The position numbers and the translations under genes are program-made. 64,000 nt of DNA, taken from contig NZ_JAPFQI010000001.1 of assembly GCF_026183895.1 (NCBI RefSeq), forward strand, positions 277,510-341,509. Direction: 5' to 3'. The notes below the pieces were generated by a model. It did no database searches. It was not told the DNA's origin and saw only the letters and a list, made by a program, of their open reading frames with translations. This document shows, in pieces, positions 35,750-44,201 of this stretch; within the stretch, counting starts at the first letter, position 1, and each line of letters starts with the position of its first letter. The stretch is from Sabulicella glaciei (GTDB taxonomy: Bacteria; Pseudomonadota; Alphaproteobacteria; Acetobacterales; Acetobacteraceae).

Positions 35750-36958
35750 ATGTCCCAGCCCGGCACCGCCGAGGCCGCGTCCCCGCACGAGGTGGGCAAT
35801 GTCGCCCGCCTCGCCATCGCGCAGGCACTGGCCGGCGCGAATGCGACGATCGTCTATGCGACGGGTGCGATCATCGGCAACACGCTCGCGCCCGACAAGG
35901 CGCTGGCAACCCTGCCCATCTCCATCTTCGTGGTCGGCATGGCCGCCTGCACCTTGCCGGCTGGCGCCATCGCGCGGCGGCATGGGCGCCGGGCCGCCTT
36001 CCTGGCCGGGACCGGGTGCGGCGTGCTGGTCGGGCTGATCTCGGCGCTTGCGGTCGTGCTGGGGTCCTTCTGGCTGTTCTGCCTGGGGACCTTCTTCGGC
36101 GGCGCCTATGCGGCGGTGGTGCTGTCTTTCCGCTTCGCGGCGGCGGATGGCGTGCCGGCGGCGCGCCGCGCGCGCGCGCTGTCGCTGGTGATGGCGGGCG
36201 GCGTCTTCGCTGGGGTGATCGGCCCGCAGATCGTCACGCACACCATGGATCTGTGGCCGCCCTTCCTTTTCGCCGCGACCTTCCTGGCGCAGGCCGGGGT
36301 GGCGGCGCTCTGCGCCTTCATCCTGGCCGGCATCCGCCTCCCCAAGCCGACCGCGGCCGAGGTGGCCGGCGGACGGCCGATTTCCGCCATCGCGCGCCAG
36401 CCTCTCTTCATCGTCGCGGTGACCTGCGGCGTCGTGTCCTACCTGCTGATGAACTTCCTGATGACCGCCGCGCCGCTCGCGATGCGCCTCTGCGGCCTGT
36501 CGCAGGAGGCCGCCAATCTCGGCCTGCAATGGCACGTCATCGCCATGTATGCGCCGAGCTTCTTCACCGGCCGGCTGATCACCCGCTTCGGGGCGCCGCG
36601 CGTCGTGGCGGCCGGTCTGGTGCTGACCGCCGCGGCGGCCGTCGCGGGGCTGCTCGGCCAGGAGGTCGCGCATTTCTGGTGGAGCCTGGCCCTGCTCGGC
36701 CTTGGTTGGAATTTCGGTTTCGTCGGCGCCTCCGCGATGGTGCTGGAATGCCACCGGCCGGAGGAGCGTACGCGGGTGCAGTCGCTGAACGACTTCATCG
36801 TCTTCGGCGTGATGGCGGTCGGCTCCTTCGCCTCGGGCGGGCTGCTGACCGCCTATGGGTGGGACACGGTGCTGTGGGTGTCGTTTGGCCCGCTCGTGCT
36901 TGCCGTCGCGGCGCTCGCCGCCGGTGCGGCATGGCGCCGTGGCGCCCTGGCGGGCTGA
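35750..36958 (+). CDS. MFS transporter
   Basis: A 402-residue inner-membrane protein with about 12 hydrophobic helices. A basic loop after helix 2 (GAIARRHGRRAAFLAG) matches the MFS signature position. A second basic loop (TGRLITRFGAPRVVAAG) starts the C-terminal half after a cytoplasmic linker near LPKPTAAEVAGG. ATG 35750 is used; the frame is open far upstream only as a shadow of the TPR gene. It is probably a drug or metabolite exporter of the YbfB-like type. The substrate is unknown. Confidence 0.9.
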   Translation: MSQPGTAEAASPHEVGNVARLAIAQALAGANATIVYATGAIIGNTLAPDKALATLPISIFVVGMAACTLPAGAIARRHGRRAAFLAGTGCGVLVGLISALAVVLGSFWLFCLGTFFGGAYAAVVLSFRFAAADGVPAARRARALSLVMAGGVFAGVIGPQIVTHTMDLWPPFLFAATFLAQAGVAALCAFILAGIRLPKPTAAEVAGGRPISAIARQPLFIVAVTCGVVSYLLMNFLMTAAPLAMRLCGLSQEAANLGLQWHVIAMYAPSFFTGRLITRFGAPRVVAAGLVLTAAAAVAGLLGQEVAHFWWSLALLGLGWNFGFVGASAMVLECHRPEERTRVQSLNDFIVFGVMAVGSFASGGLLTAYGWDTVLWVSFGPLVLAVAALAAGAAWRRGALAG

Positions 36959-37159
36959 GGCGACCGGCGCACCGGCGCTTCCCCGGACCAAACCCCTCCA
37001 TGCGCCAGGAATTACGGCCCGAGAGGCCCGCGATGCAGCGACGGGTACGGGGCACCATTCCGGTGCTGCTGGCGCTCCCGCACCGTCGCCATGGTTTCGG
37101 GCCGCAGCTCTGGTGGCTTCACGAAGGTTTCTGCGGCGTTCGGGTCAAGCTTGATCGCC
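36959..37159. other. Convergent gap between the MFS gene and the eCIS operon end
   Basis: This 201-bp stretch lies between two convergent stop codons. A minus-strand frame keeps coding-like composition past the DUF6519 stop (KLDPNAAETFVKPPELRPET) and ends near 37012. Its only ATG would give about 26 residues (MATVRERQQHRNG...). It may be a remnant or a tiny gene, and I cannot support either. No T-tailed hairpin was seen. Confidence 0.3.
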
Positions 37160-38689
37160 TCAGCCTTTCTCTTCGTGGCCGAGGCAGGGCAGGCGAGCGA
37201 AGCGGCAGCGGCAATCCTCGACAAGGGTGACGAACGGGGACCGGTCAGTCGTCTGCAGCAGGTACAGCGGAGCGTAGTGGTGCATGACACCGTGCGGCTG
37301 CAAGGCCTGGGACGCGCCGGTGCCGTCCTTCGGCCAGTCGATCTCGCCCGTGGCCACCCGGGCGGTGATCCACCACCAGTCGCCGGACCGGTAGGGACCC
37401 CCGCCGAACTGCACCTCGATGCCATCCTCGATCGCGATCCAACCCTGCTCGCCCGTTCCGGCGGTGATCGGGATGGCGCCGCTCTTCAGCGGCTGAGCCT
37501 CGCTCGCGGTCTGGTCCCAGCGGCGGACAATGGCGCTGGTCGCGCCCTTGGCCAGCGTGACGGAGTCCTCGAGGGTGAGCGTGTTCCCCTCCACGCGGGC
37601 GATGCGCCGCAAGGTCCCGGGCCGGCCCGAGAGCTCGTCGGCCTCGATCGAGACCTCCACCCAGGCGCCCGCCGCGAAGCCGCGGGCATTCGCCACCTGC
37701 ACGTCGGCCCCATTGGCCGTGATGAGGCGCGTGGCGATGGCGCCGTTCTCGCGCGACCACTTGAAGGTCGGCACGGCGGTGGCGTCGTTCGTGTCGCCGC
37801 CATCATGGATCTCGATGCGGTAGAGATGGTTCTCCAGGCCGCGATAGCGCGACTCAATCGGCAAAACGCAGGGCGTGTCGGGCGGCGTCTTGTCGGGAAG
37901 CCGAGCCGTCATGGACCCTGAGCGCCAGCCCCGGAGCGTTGCCAGCAGGGCCTCGCACGGCGGGCCGTCGACCTCGGGGTTGGGCAACCTGGGCTGGCCT
38001 TCGTTGACGCGGGCGGCGAGGTCCTGGATCCGCTTCTCGAGCTGTGCCGCGGTCTGCTCCAGCCGGGCGCGCTGGGCGGCCGTGAGCTCGCCGTCGAGGC
38101 GGGCCTTGATCTCGGCGAGGCGCGCCATGGCGGCGCGCAGCTCCGCCGCGGCCGCCGCGTCGGTGCCCTCCGCAGCATTGTTCGCCGGCCGGCCTTCGTT
38201 GGGCACGACCCGCACGGCCCAGGCGGTCTGAACGCGCGTGCATGTGTCGGGCCCGCCGAGCGCCACTTCCTGCAGGCTTTCGTGCTCCAGCACGGTGACG
38301 TGCCGTTCCCAGACGTCGAGGTAGGCGAGGTAGGTCCCACCGTTGTCGAGCAGTGGCGGGTCAGGGAAGTGCGGCTGGGCCGTGTAGGCGACGGGCGCCT
38401 CGTTCTCCACGAGGATGCCATCCACGTAGTAGCGGCCGGGACCGATCAGGAAGCTGTGCTGGCGCGGCTTCTCACCCGCCGCCTGCCAGTCGCCCAGGCC
38501 AAAGCCGCAATCAAGCTCGGGGCCGGCGGCGGGCCCCACGAGATCCGCCATCATGGTGCGCATGAGGTGCTGGAGGATCGCCGTCTGCTCGTTCCAGTCG
38601 GAATCGAGCTCCACGCGGCCCTGCTGCTTGAGCAGCCGATTGTAGTGCTTCGCGCGGTCGAAGCGGATGGTTGAGAAGTCGCCCTTCAT
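37160..38689 (-). CDS. DUF6519 domain-containing eCIS protein
   Basis: A 509-residue protein, the last gene of the eCIS operon. The N-terminus MKGDFSTIRFDRAKHYNRLL and QQGRVELDSDWNEQTAILQH is the DUF6519 signature, found in contractile-injection-type clusters. A long Ala/Glu helix (~180-225) follows, then beta-rich sequence with IARVEGNTLTLEDSVTLA and a Cys-containing tail (VEDCRCRFARLPCLGH). Phage tail-tip proteins often share such beta modules, so it may decorate the baseplate or act as a short fibre. This is an inference. It starts 15 bases after the preceding gene. Confidence 0.8.
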   Translation of the reverse strand: MKGDFSTIRFDRAKHYNRLLKQQGRVELDSDWNEQTAILQHLMRTMMADLVGPAAGPELDCGFGLGDWQAAGEKPRQHSFLIGPGRYYVDGILVENEAPVAYTAQPHFPDPPLLDNGGTYLAYLDVWERHVTVLEHESLQEVALGGPDTCTRVQTAWAVRVVPNEGRPANNAAEGTDAAAAAELRAAMARLAEIKARLDGELTAAQRARLEQTAAQLEKRIQDLAARVNEGQPRLPNPEVDGPPCEALLATLRGWRSGSMTARLPDKTPPDTPCVLPIESRYRGLENHLYRIEIHDGGDTNDATAVPTFKWSRENGAIATRLITANGADVQVANARGFAAGAWVEVSIEADELSGRPGTLRRIARVEGNTLTLEDSVTLAKGATSAIVRRWDQTASEAQPLKSGAIPITAGTGEQGWIAIEDGIEVQFGGGPYRSGDWWWITARVATGEIDWPKDGTGASQALQPHGVMHHYAPLYLLQTTDRSPFVTLVEDCRCRFARLPCLGHEEKG

Positions 38690-38703
38690 GGTTTCCCCCG
38701 GGG

Positions 38704-40848
38704 TCAGTTCGCGAGCAGGACGCCGGCGTCCATGCCGGCGGGCGTGAACTCCTCGAGCCGCGTCCGCAGGTTGGCGAGGCGCTGTGGCTGGAAGAGGTTG
38801 TGGAAGGCGCCCATCTCGGCGCCGTCGTCGGCTCCCGTCGCGATCTCGCGCGGGCCCGTGTCGGCGAGCTGGCCATAGGCGGGCGTGGCGTAGCGGCGGG
38901 CGGTAAATTGCGGCGTCGCCCGCCGCGCCTCGAGCGCCTTGTCCGCTTCGCCGACGGCCGCTGCGACCACGAGGTCGGGCTGGCAGTTGTAGCGGCGCGG
39001 CGTGCGGCAGCCCGCCGGCACGTAGCAGAACCGCATGCAGCCGATCTGCCGCCGGGCCACGTGGACGCAGTCGTTGAAGATGCTGTTCTCGGCCAGTTGC
39101 ACCGCGTGCAGCTGTACGATGCCGAAGACGGTGGTGCGCCGGATCGTCAGCACCGCGTGGGCGTGGCGCTGGTCGGGTCCGATGATGGCCTCGTGCTCGC
39201 CGCCCATGGCGTCGACGATGCTGTCCTCGATGGTGAGCGGGATCGGGTCGGCGAGGACCTCGTCCTCATGCACCTCGATCGGACCCAGGATGCTGCTGGC
39301 GATGCGCACGTGGGCGCGGACGTTGCGCAGCTCCAGGCTTTCCTTGCTCATCCGCGCGGGGTTGCAGTGGGCGTCCAGGCTCCACCCGGGGACCAGGGTG
39401 CAGTGGCGGATCTCGACATGCGATCCGCAGGGCGAGCCTTCGCCCCGCGTCTCCGGATCGCCCATGATGGTGACGCCGCGGCCGGTGATGAGCAGGCCGT
39501 CCAGGAGGAAGCTGGAGGTCTCGCCCAGCGTCACCTGCAGCGTGTCGGGCCGATCGGTTTGCCAGTTGAGCAAGCGCAGCGTCGGGCGCTTGCGGTCGGC
39601 GGCTCGGATCTGCAGCGACTGCCCGGGCGCCAGCTTCACGGCGACCTGCTCGACATAGGCGCGGCTGTCGGTGATCTCGATCACCGCGGAGCGCGGGTCC
39701 TGGCTCCGCCAGCGGCCCAGCGCGTCGCCCAGCTCCCTGAACTCCTGGCGCTCGCCCACACGGTAGATCACCGCGTCCGGCGGCTGGCTGACGACGCGCG
39801 CATACTCCCCGGCGCCCATGTCGTCGCTGAAGGCGTAGCGGTAGCTCACCCGCACCTGCCGCCGCGGCAACTGATTGGCCGGGAACTGGATGCGGCCCAG
39901 CTGCGGATCGACGGCCACGAACCCGTTGGGCGGCGTATAGGCCCAGTCGGTCAGGTCGGCCGGAATGATGACGTCCAGCGGCAGCGGCCGGTTGTGAGTA
40001 TGCCCGCCCCAGTCGGCGGCGATGACGAAGCTCTTGTCGGCCCCGTAGTAGCGCTCGGGGTGCTCGGCGAAGGCGCGCCGGCGAATGGGCGCAGGGACGT
40101 GAAACTCTGTGGCGATGTGGGTGGGCGAGGGCTCCAGCTCGGGCTTGGTCACCAGCGGGACGTCGTTGCCCAGGACCGAGAAGCTGTAGCTGTTCTTGCC
40201 CTCGTCCAGGCAATAGGCGGGCGCGCCGGTCACGGTGTAGGGCTTCAGTCGCCACACCCAGAGGCCGACGCTCGGAACGTTGTGCAGCCCCGGCCCGCGG
40301 CGGGAGGTGATGCGCCGGAGGTCGGCCGTGTGGGCGAACGGGTCGAAGGGGGTGTTGATCCGCTCCAGCTCGGCGGCGGAGCGGAAGCTGACGGTGCGCG
40401 CGCGGTGTCCCTCGTTGTGCGGGAAGTTGAGGTTCTGGCTCCAGGCCAGGCGTCGGAAGAGCTCGACGGCGCGCGACGGCCAGCCGGTGACGGCGGCCGC
40501 CAGATCCTCGTGCACCGACAGGGTCCCGCGGCGGCGACGGAAGGCCAGGGTGTTGGCCACCTCGCGGCGCGGCACCAGGATCCGGTTCTCCGCCGGCGCG
40601 GAGGTGGTCGGGTCACCGGCGGCGTTGACGGCCGTATAGCCCACGAGCTCGGCGATGTAAGGCACGGCCCAGTCTGCTGCGGTCTCGACGAACCAGTTGT
40701 CGTAGAGCTGGTCGATGTCGGCCTCGATGCCCTCCAGCTGCTCGGCCACGACGCGCAGCATTTCGCGGAGCGGATAGCCCCGATCGGCGTCGCGCAGACG
40801 GTAAATGTCCGGCAGCAGCTCGTAGAGGCGGTCGGGTGAGGCGCTCAT
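38704..40848 (-). CDS. eCIS phage tail protein I-like / beta-helix protein
   Basis: A 714-residue protein. Residues ~1-150 resemble the gpI-like wedge protein (LYELLPDIYRLRDADRGYPL, REMLRVVAEQLEGIEADIDQ and DWAVPYIAELVGY). After a middle domain, residues ~400-640 look like a parallel beta-helix: LRLLNWQ, SFLLDGLLITGRGVTIMGD, VEIRHCTLVPGWSL, LTIEDSIVDAMGG, and TIRRTTVFGIVQLHAVQLAE. It overlaps the preceding gpJ-like gene by four bases. The likely role is baseplate periphery with a carbohydrate- or receptor-binding helix. The binding role is inferred. Confidence 0.78.
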   Translation of the reverse strand: MSASPDRLYELLPDIYRLRDADRGYPLREMLRVVAEQLEGIEADIDQLYDNWFVETAADWAVPYIAELVGYTAVNAAGDPTTSAPAENRILVPRREVANTLAFRRRRGTLSVHEDLAAAVTGWPSRAVELFRRLAWSQNLNFPHNEGHRARTVSFRSAAELERINTPFDPFAHTADLRRITSRRGPGLHNVPSVGLWVWRLKPYTVTGAPAYCLDEGKNSYSFSVLGNDVPLVTKPELEPSPTHIATEFHVPAPIRRRAFAEHPERYYGADKSFVIAADWGGHTHNRPLPLDVIIPADLTDWAYTPPNGFVAVDPQLGRIQFPANQLPRRQVRVSYRYAFSDDMGAGEYARVVSQPPDAVIYRVGERQEFRELGDALGRWRSQDPRSAVIEITDSRAYVEQVAVKLAPGQSLQIRAADRKRPTLRLLNWQTDRPDTLQVTLGETSSFLLDGLLITGRGVTIMGDPETRGEGSPCGSHVEIRHCTLVPGWSLDAHCNPARMSKESLELRNVRAHVRIASSILGPIEVHEDEVLADPIPLTIEDSIVDAMGGEHEAIIGPDQRHAHAVLTIRRTTVFGIVQLHAVQLAENSIFNDCVHVARRQIGCMRFCYVPAGCRTPRRYNCQPDLVVAAAVGEADKALEARRATPQFTARRYATPAYGQLADTGPREIATGADDGAEMGAFHNLFQPQRLANLRTRLEEFTPAGMDAGVLLAN

Positions 40849-43800
40849 GGGGCTTCGATCCGGGTCAAGATGAGGGTCTCCGGCAGGCTGGGCGGCAGCA
40901 TCGCCAGCTGGGTAGGCAGCACCTTTCCCGAAACCTGTCGCGCGCCGCGCACGCGGACATAGGGTGCGGGCCGGCCGTTCCTGAGGTCGGCGTCGATGAC
41001 CTCGCGCATGGCGGCGGAGAGCTCCTGCGGCGAGCGGCGTTCGCCGTCCGGGGTGAGCTGCGAGACCGCACCCAGGGCGTCCACGTCGACGTACAGTACG
41101 CCGCGCTCAGCCTGGATCAGGCCGATCACCTCAGAGAGGGCCACCTGCTGGCCCAGCTCCTGGCGGTCGAAGCTGTAGCGTTCGACCAGGGCCGCCCGGA
41201 CGCGGGCTATCACGTCCTCCCAGAGATAGGCCGGGTCCGGCGCCACGCGGGCGGACATGACCATCATCAGCAGCTCGCGGCTCTCAACCTGGACCGGAAG
41301 CGCCGGGTCGCCGAAGGTGCGGAGCGCCGCCACGAGGTTCGCGTAGAGGCCGCTGGACTTGGGGACCGGGATGTCGTCGGCGCCGGCGATGGTGACGAAC
41401 AAGGCTGCCCCGCCGCCGACGAAGACGCGATCGGCCGCAGCCTTTCCGATTCCTCCGAAGGTGCGGGTGAAGTCGGCGTAGTCCTTGGGCCCGACGAGGC
41501 GGTCCAAGGCCTGCACGCCAAGCGGCACGTTGACTCGGATGCGGTCGCGAGGCTCGCGGTCGGCGCCGCCGGCGGCCTCGATCGGGTTGGAGGTCCCCTT
41601 CACGCCGAGCGGGCGGCTCACCAGCTGGTTGATCTGGCCCAGCGCTACGTTCCCGGCCTTGCCGAGGCCGCTGCGGTAGAAGGCGAGGACATTCTCCTGG
41701 CCTGTGGGCAGGCGAGCGCCCTGCTTGCCGTCGCCGAAGACGAGCCTGGTGGCGCCGTCCTCCTCCACCTGGGTGACGAAGACGCGGTCGGACGGTCCCA
41801 TCCCCACGGTCGTCGGGACCTCCTTCCATTCCACGCCGTCGACAAAGACCCGCAGCGTGCTTTCGACGCCCTGGGGCGTGTTGGCCGGCACATAGGTCAG
41901 CGGGGGCTGGCGCAGCATGAAGCTCTGCAGCGCGACGGTGGCGTCGCCGCCGCCAAGCACGTCGGAGCGGCCGTCGCCATGGGTGGCCTTCGCCACATTG
42001 GCGCTCAAGGCGACCGAGCTGCGCTTGTAGCAATAGGCGAGGGGCGCCGCGAGGCGGATGAAGCTGTGCAGGCTCTCGCCGGGCGCGAAGTCGTCGGAGC
42101 CGGGGGTGCGCGCCACGTCCTGCCTTACCGCCGCGATCATGGCGAGCTCGCTGCCCTTGAGCCCCGGTGTGCCGAGCAGGTCGCTGCGCTCGCCGCTCAC
42201 GACCACCCAGCGTCCGGTCTCAAGGCCCGAGTAAAGGGCGTCGGTCTCGATCCATTGGTCGCCGCAGATCTCGGCGGTGATCGGCTCCGGCGCCAGCTCG
42301 AGCTCCGTCGAGGAGACCAGGACCGCAAGGTTGCGGACGAACTGGAACGCGTTGACGGCGTCGCTGCGGTCATCCGTCGCCCGGAACCAGGCGACCGGGT
42401 CCTGCGACTGCGGATCCAGCAGCGGTATGCGCGTCGTCTGGCCGACCATCCCGTAACCGGCGCGCGCGCCCTTGCTCTGCACGCGGCCTGCCAGGGCGAT
42501 CAGCAGCTGGTCGTCGTCGAGCTTCGGAAAGCCTATGCGACCCAGCTTGCCTGACACGCCGCCGTAGTCGAGCACCACCCAGTCGCCGGAGACTAGATTC
42601 TCCCTTGGCGAGTCGAGGGCGATGATCCACGCGTCCTCGGTCCCGATGATGTCGGCGTCCGTCCACTCGCTGGTGGTGACCACGCCGGTCTTCTGGTCGA
42701 CGCCCAGCACCTTCAGCGGGGCCGTCGCACCGAACAGCAGCGCACGATCCTTCAGCACCCAGAGCCGGATTGGTGGCGCATCGGCCACCCGGACGTTCGC
42801 GAGGGCGTCGCCGACGACCCCGGCCAGCTTCGGCTCCAGGACGCCCACGGCCTGGGCGCCCACGTCGGAGGTGGTGGAGAACAGGGCCCTGTAGTCGCGC
42901 GCGAGGGCTTCGCTGTTGCGCGGGGGGATGGAGCGTTCCGCGGCGAGCCGGCCGATCACCTTGCGCATCAGCCGGGACGCGCGGGCTTGGGGGCCGGACT
43001 CCAGATCACCGGAAGGGCCGAGCGCGGCCAGGCGGGCCGCCAGGGCGTCGGTCTCGGCGCCCACCATGCCGCCGTCGTCGATCCCGGTGAATTCCTCGAT
43101 CACGTCGCGGCTGAGGCGCTCGATGTCCGGCACGAAGCCCCTCCGCCCGCCCTCGCCATCGGTCCGGTCCATGAGGTCCAGCAGCGCGCTCTCGGACGGC
43201 GCGGAAGCGGTGGCCTGCCGGGTCTTGACGAGGGTATCGAGGATCAGCCCGACCGCCGTGCGGCTCCTGAGCAGGATCGCGAGTTCGGGATGCAGCGGCG
43301 ACGCCGTCGCCATCTGCGTGAGCCAGGCCAGGAACAAGTCCACCTCGGCGATGACCTCGCCCGCCAGGCCCGGATAACGCTCGGCCGGCGCGCGCTGCGC
43401 TTGCGCCAGCGCGCGGCGCAGCAGCAGCGCCGATGGCGCTTCGACCTCGCCCCCGCGCCAGCGGCCCAATCGTACCTCCGTGCGGTCCGCTTCGATGTTC
43501 GGCGTCACCACCAGGGCCCGCAAGACACGCGGGGCTCCATCGCCCACCTGCAGCAGCAGGGCGTCGTTCGGCTTCAGCCCGGTGGAAATTCCCTTCACGT
43601 AGACGCGCGCGAACGGCGACTCGTCGTCGCCGTAGAGGATGGTCTCCTCCGTCGGCGGGCGCTCCAGGCGAGGGCGGATGGCGTTCCACTCGCGCCGCGC
43701 CACGCGCTTTTCGATGGTCTCGAAGGTCTGCGGCGCTTCCCCGGGGCCCGGAAGGCTCTGCACCTTCGTCCCGACCGGAATGGTGACCGGGTCGGCCGCG

Positions 43801-44201
43801 TTCGCGTCGATCTCGAACGAGAGATAGGTCGTGGCCGCCACGCCCGGGCGCGGCTGGTAGCCCACCAGCCGGGCGAGCTCCAGCACGGACCGGCGCTCGG
43901 TCGCGGTGCGCAGGTAGCCCTCGTTCGCCAGACGCTCCTGGTAGAAGGTCAGCACGTCGCCCACCGTCGACCAGGCGTCCAGCAGGGCGATCGTGGGATC
44001 ATCCGTCTCGCGCGAGCCCAGGCCGGCGAGGGCCGGGAAGTCCGAAGACGACAGCCGCGCCTTCATCGTCTCGAGGAAGCTGCCGTGCTCGCCCACCCGC
44101 GCCGACAAGGCGGGCAGGCCGGGGCGGTTCCAGATCTCGCGGGGCGTGACAACGGAAAGACCCGCGCAGCAGTCGCAGCGGCAGTCGGCCGGGCAGGGCA
44201 T
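40845..44201 (-). CDS. Putative baseplate assembly protein, large gpJ-like (Afp12/Pvc12-like)
   Basis: An 1118-residue baseplate wedge protein. The N-terminus is unusually Cys-rich (CPADCRCDCCAG, five Cys within residues 3-12). A block shared with large baseplate J proteins follows (DPTIALLDAWSTVGDVLTFY, then YLRTATERRSVLELARLVGY and VAATTYLSFEID). The C-terminal third contains the beta-rich gpJ core (RVFVGGGAALFVTIAGADDI). It overlaps both neighbours by one to four bases. With the next upstream gene it makes the two-component wedge expected in an eCIS. Confidence 0.88.
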   Translation of the reverse strand: MPCPADCRCDCCAGLSVVTPREIWNRPGLPALSARVGEHGSFLETMKARLSSSDFPALAGLGSRETDDPTIALLDAWSTVGDVLTFYQERLANEGYLRTATERRSVLELARLVGYQPRPGVAATTYLSFEIDANAADPVTIPVGTKVQSLPGPGEAPQTFETIEKRVARREWNAIRPRLERPPTEETILYGDDESPFARVYVKGISTGLKPNDALLLQVGDGAPRVLRALVVTPNIEADRTEVRLGRWRGGEVEAPSALLLRRALAQAQRAPAERYPGLAGEVIAEVDLFLAWLTQMATASPLHPELAILLRSRTAVGLILDTLVKTRQATASAPSESALLDLMDRTDGEGGRRGFVPDIERLSRDVIEEFTGIDDGGMVGAETDALAARLAALGPSGDLESGPQARASRLMRKVIGRLAAERSIPPRNSEALARDYRALFSTTSDVGAQAVGVLEPKLAGVVGDALANVRVADAPPIRLWVLKDRALLFGATAPLKVLGVDQKTGVVTTSEWTDADIIGTEDAWIIALDSPRENLVSGDWVVLDYGGVSGKLGRIGFPKLDDDQLLIALAGRVQSKGARAGYGMVGQTTRIPLLDPQSQDPVAWFRATDDRSDAVNAFQFVRNLAVLVSSTELELAPEPITAEICGDQWIETDALYSGLETGRWVVVSGERSDLLGTPGLKGSELAMIAAVRQDVARTPGSDDFAPGESLHSFIRLAAPLAYCYKRSSVALSANVAKATHGDGRSDVLGGGDATVALQSFMLRQPPLTYVPANTPQGVESTLRVFVDGVEWKEVPTTVGMGPSDRVFVTQVEEDGATRLVFGDGKQGARLPTGQENVLAFYRSGLGKAGNVALGQINQLVSRPLGVKGTSNPIEAAGGADREPRDRIRVNVPLGVQALDRLVGPKDYADFTRTFGGIGKAAADRVFVGGGAALFVTIAGADDIPVPKSSGLYANLVAALRTFGDPALPVQVESRELLMMVMSARVAPDPAYLWEDVIARVRAALVERYSFDRQELGQQVALSEVIGLIQAERGVLYVDVDALGAVSQLTPDGERRSPQELSAAMREVIDADLRNGRPAPYVRVRGARQVSGKVLPTQLAMLPPSLPETLILTRIEAP

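Noticed and set aside
37091-37921. Plus-strand open frames throughout the eCIS region
   Set aside because: All lie opposite genes with recognised CIS motifs and have His/Arg/Ala-rich antisense composition.
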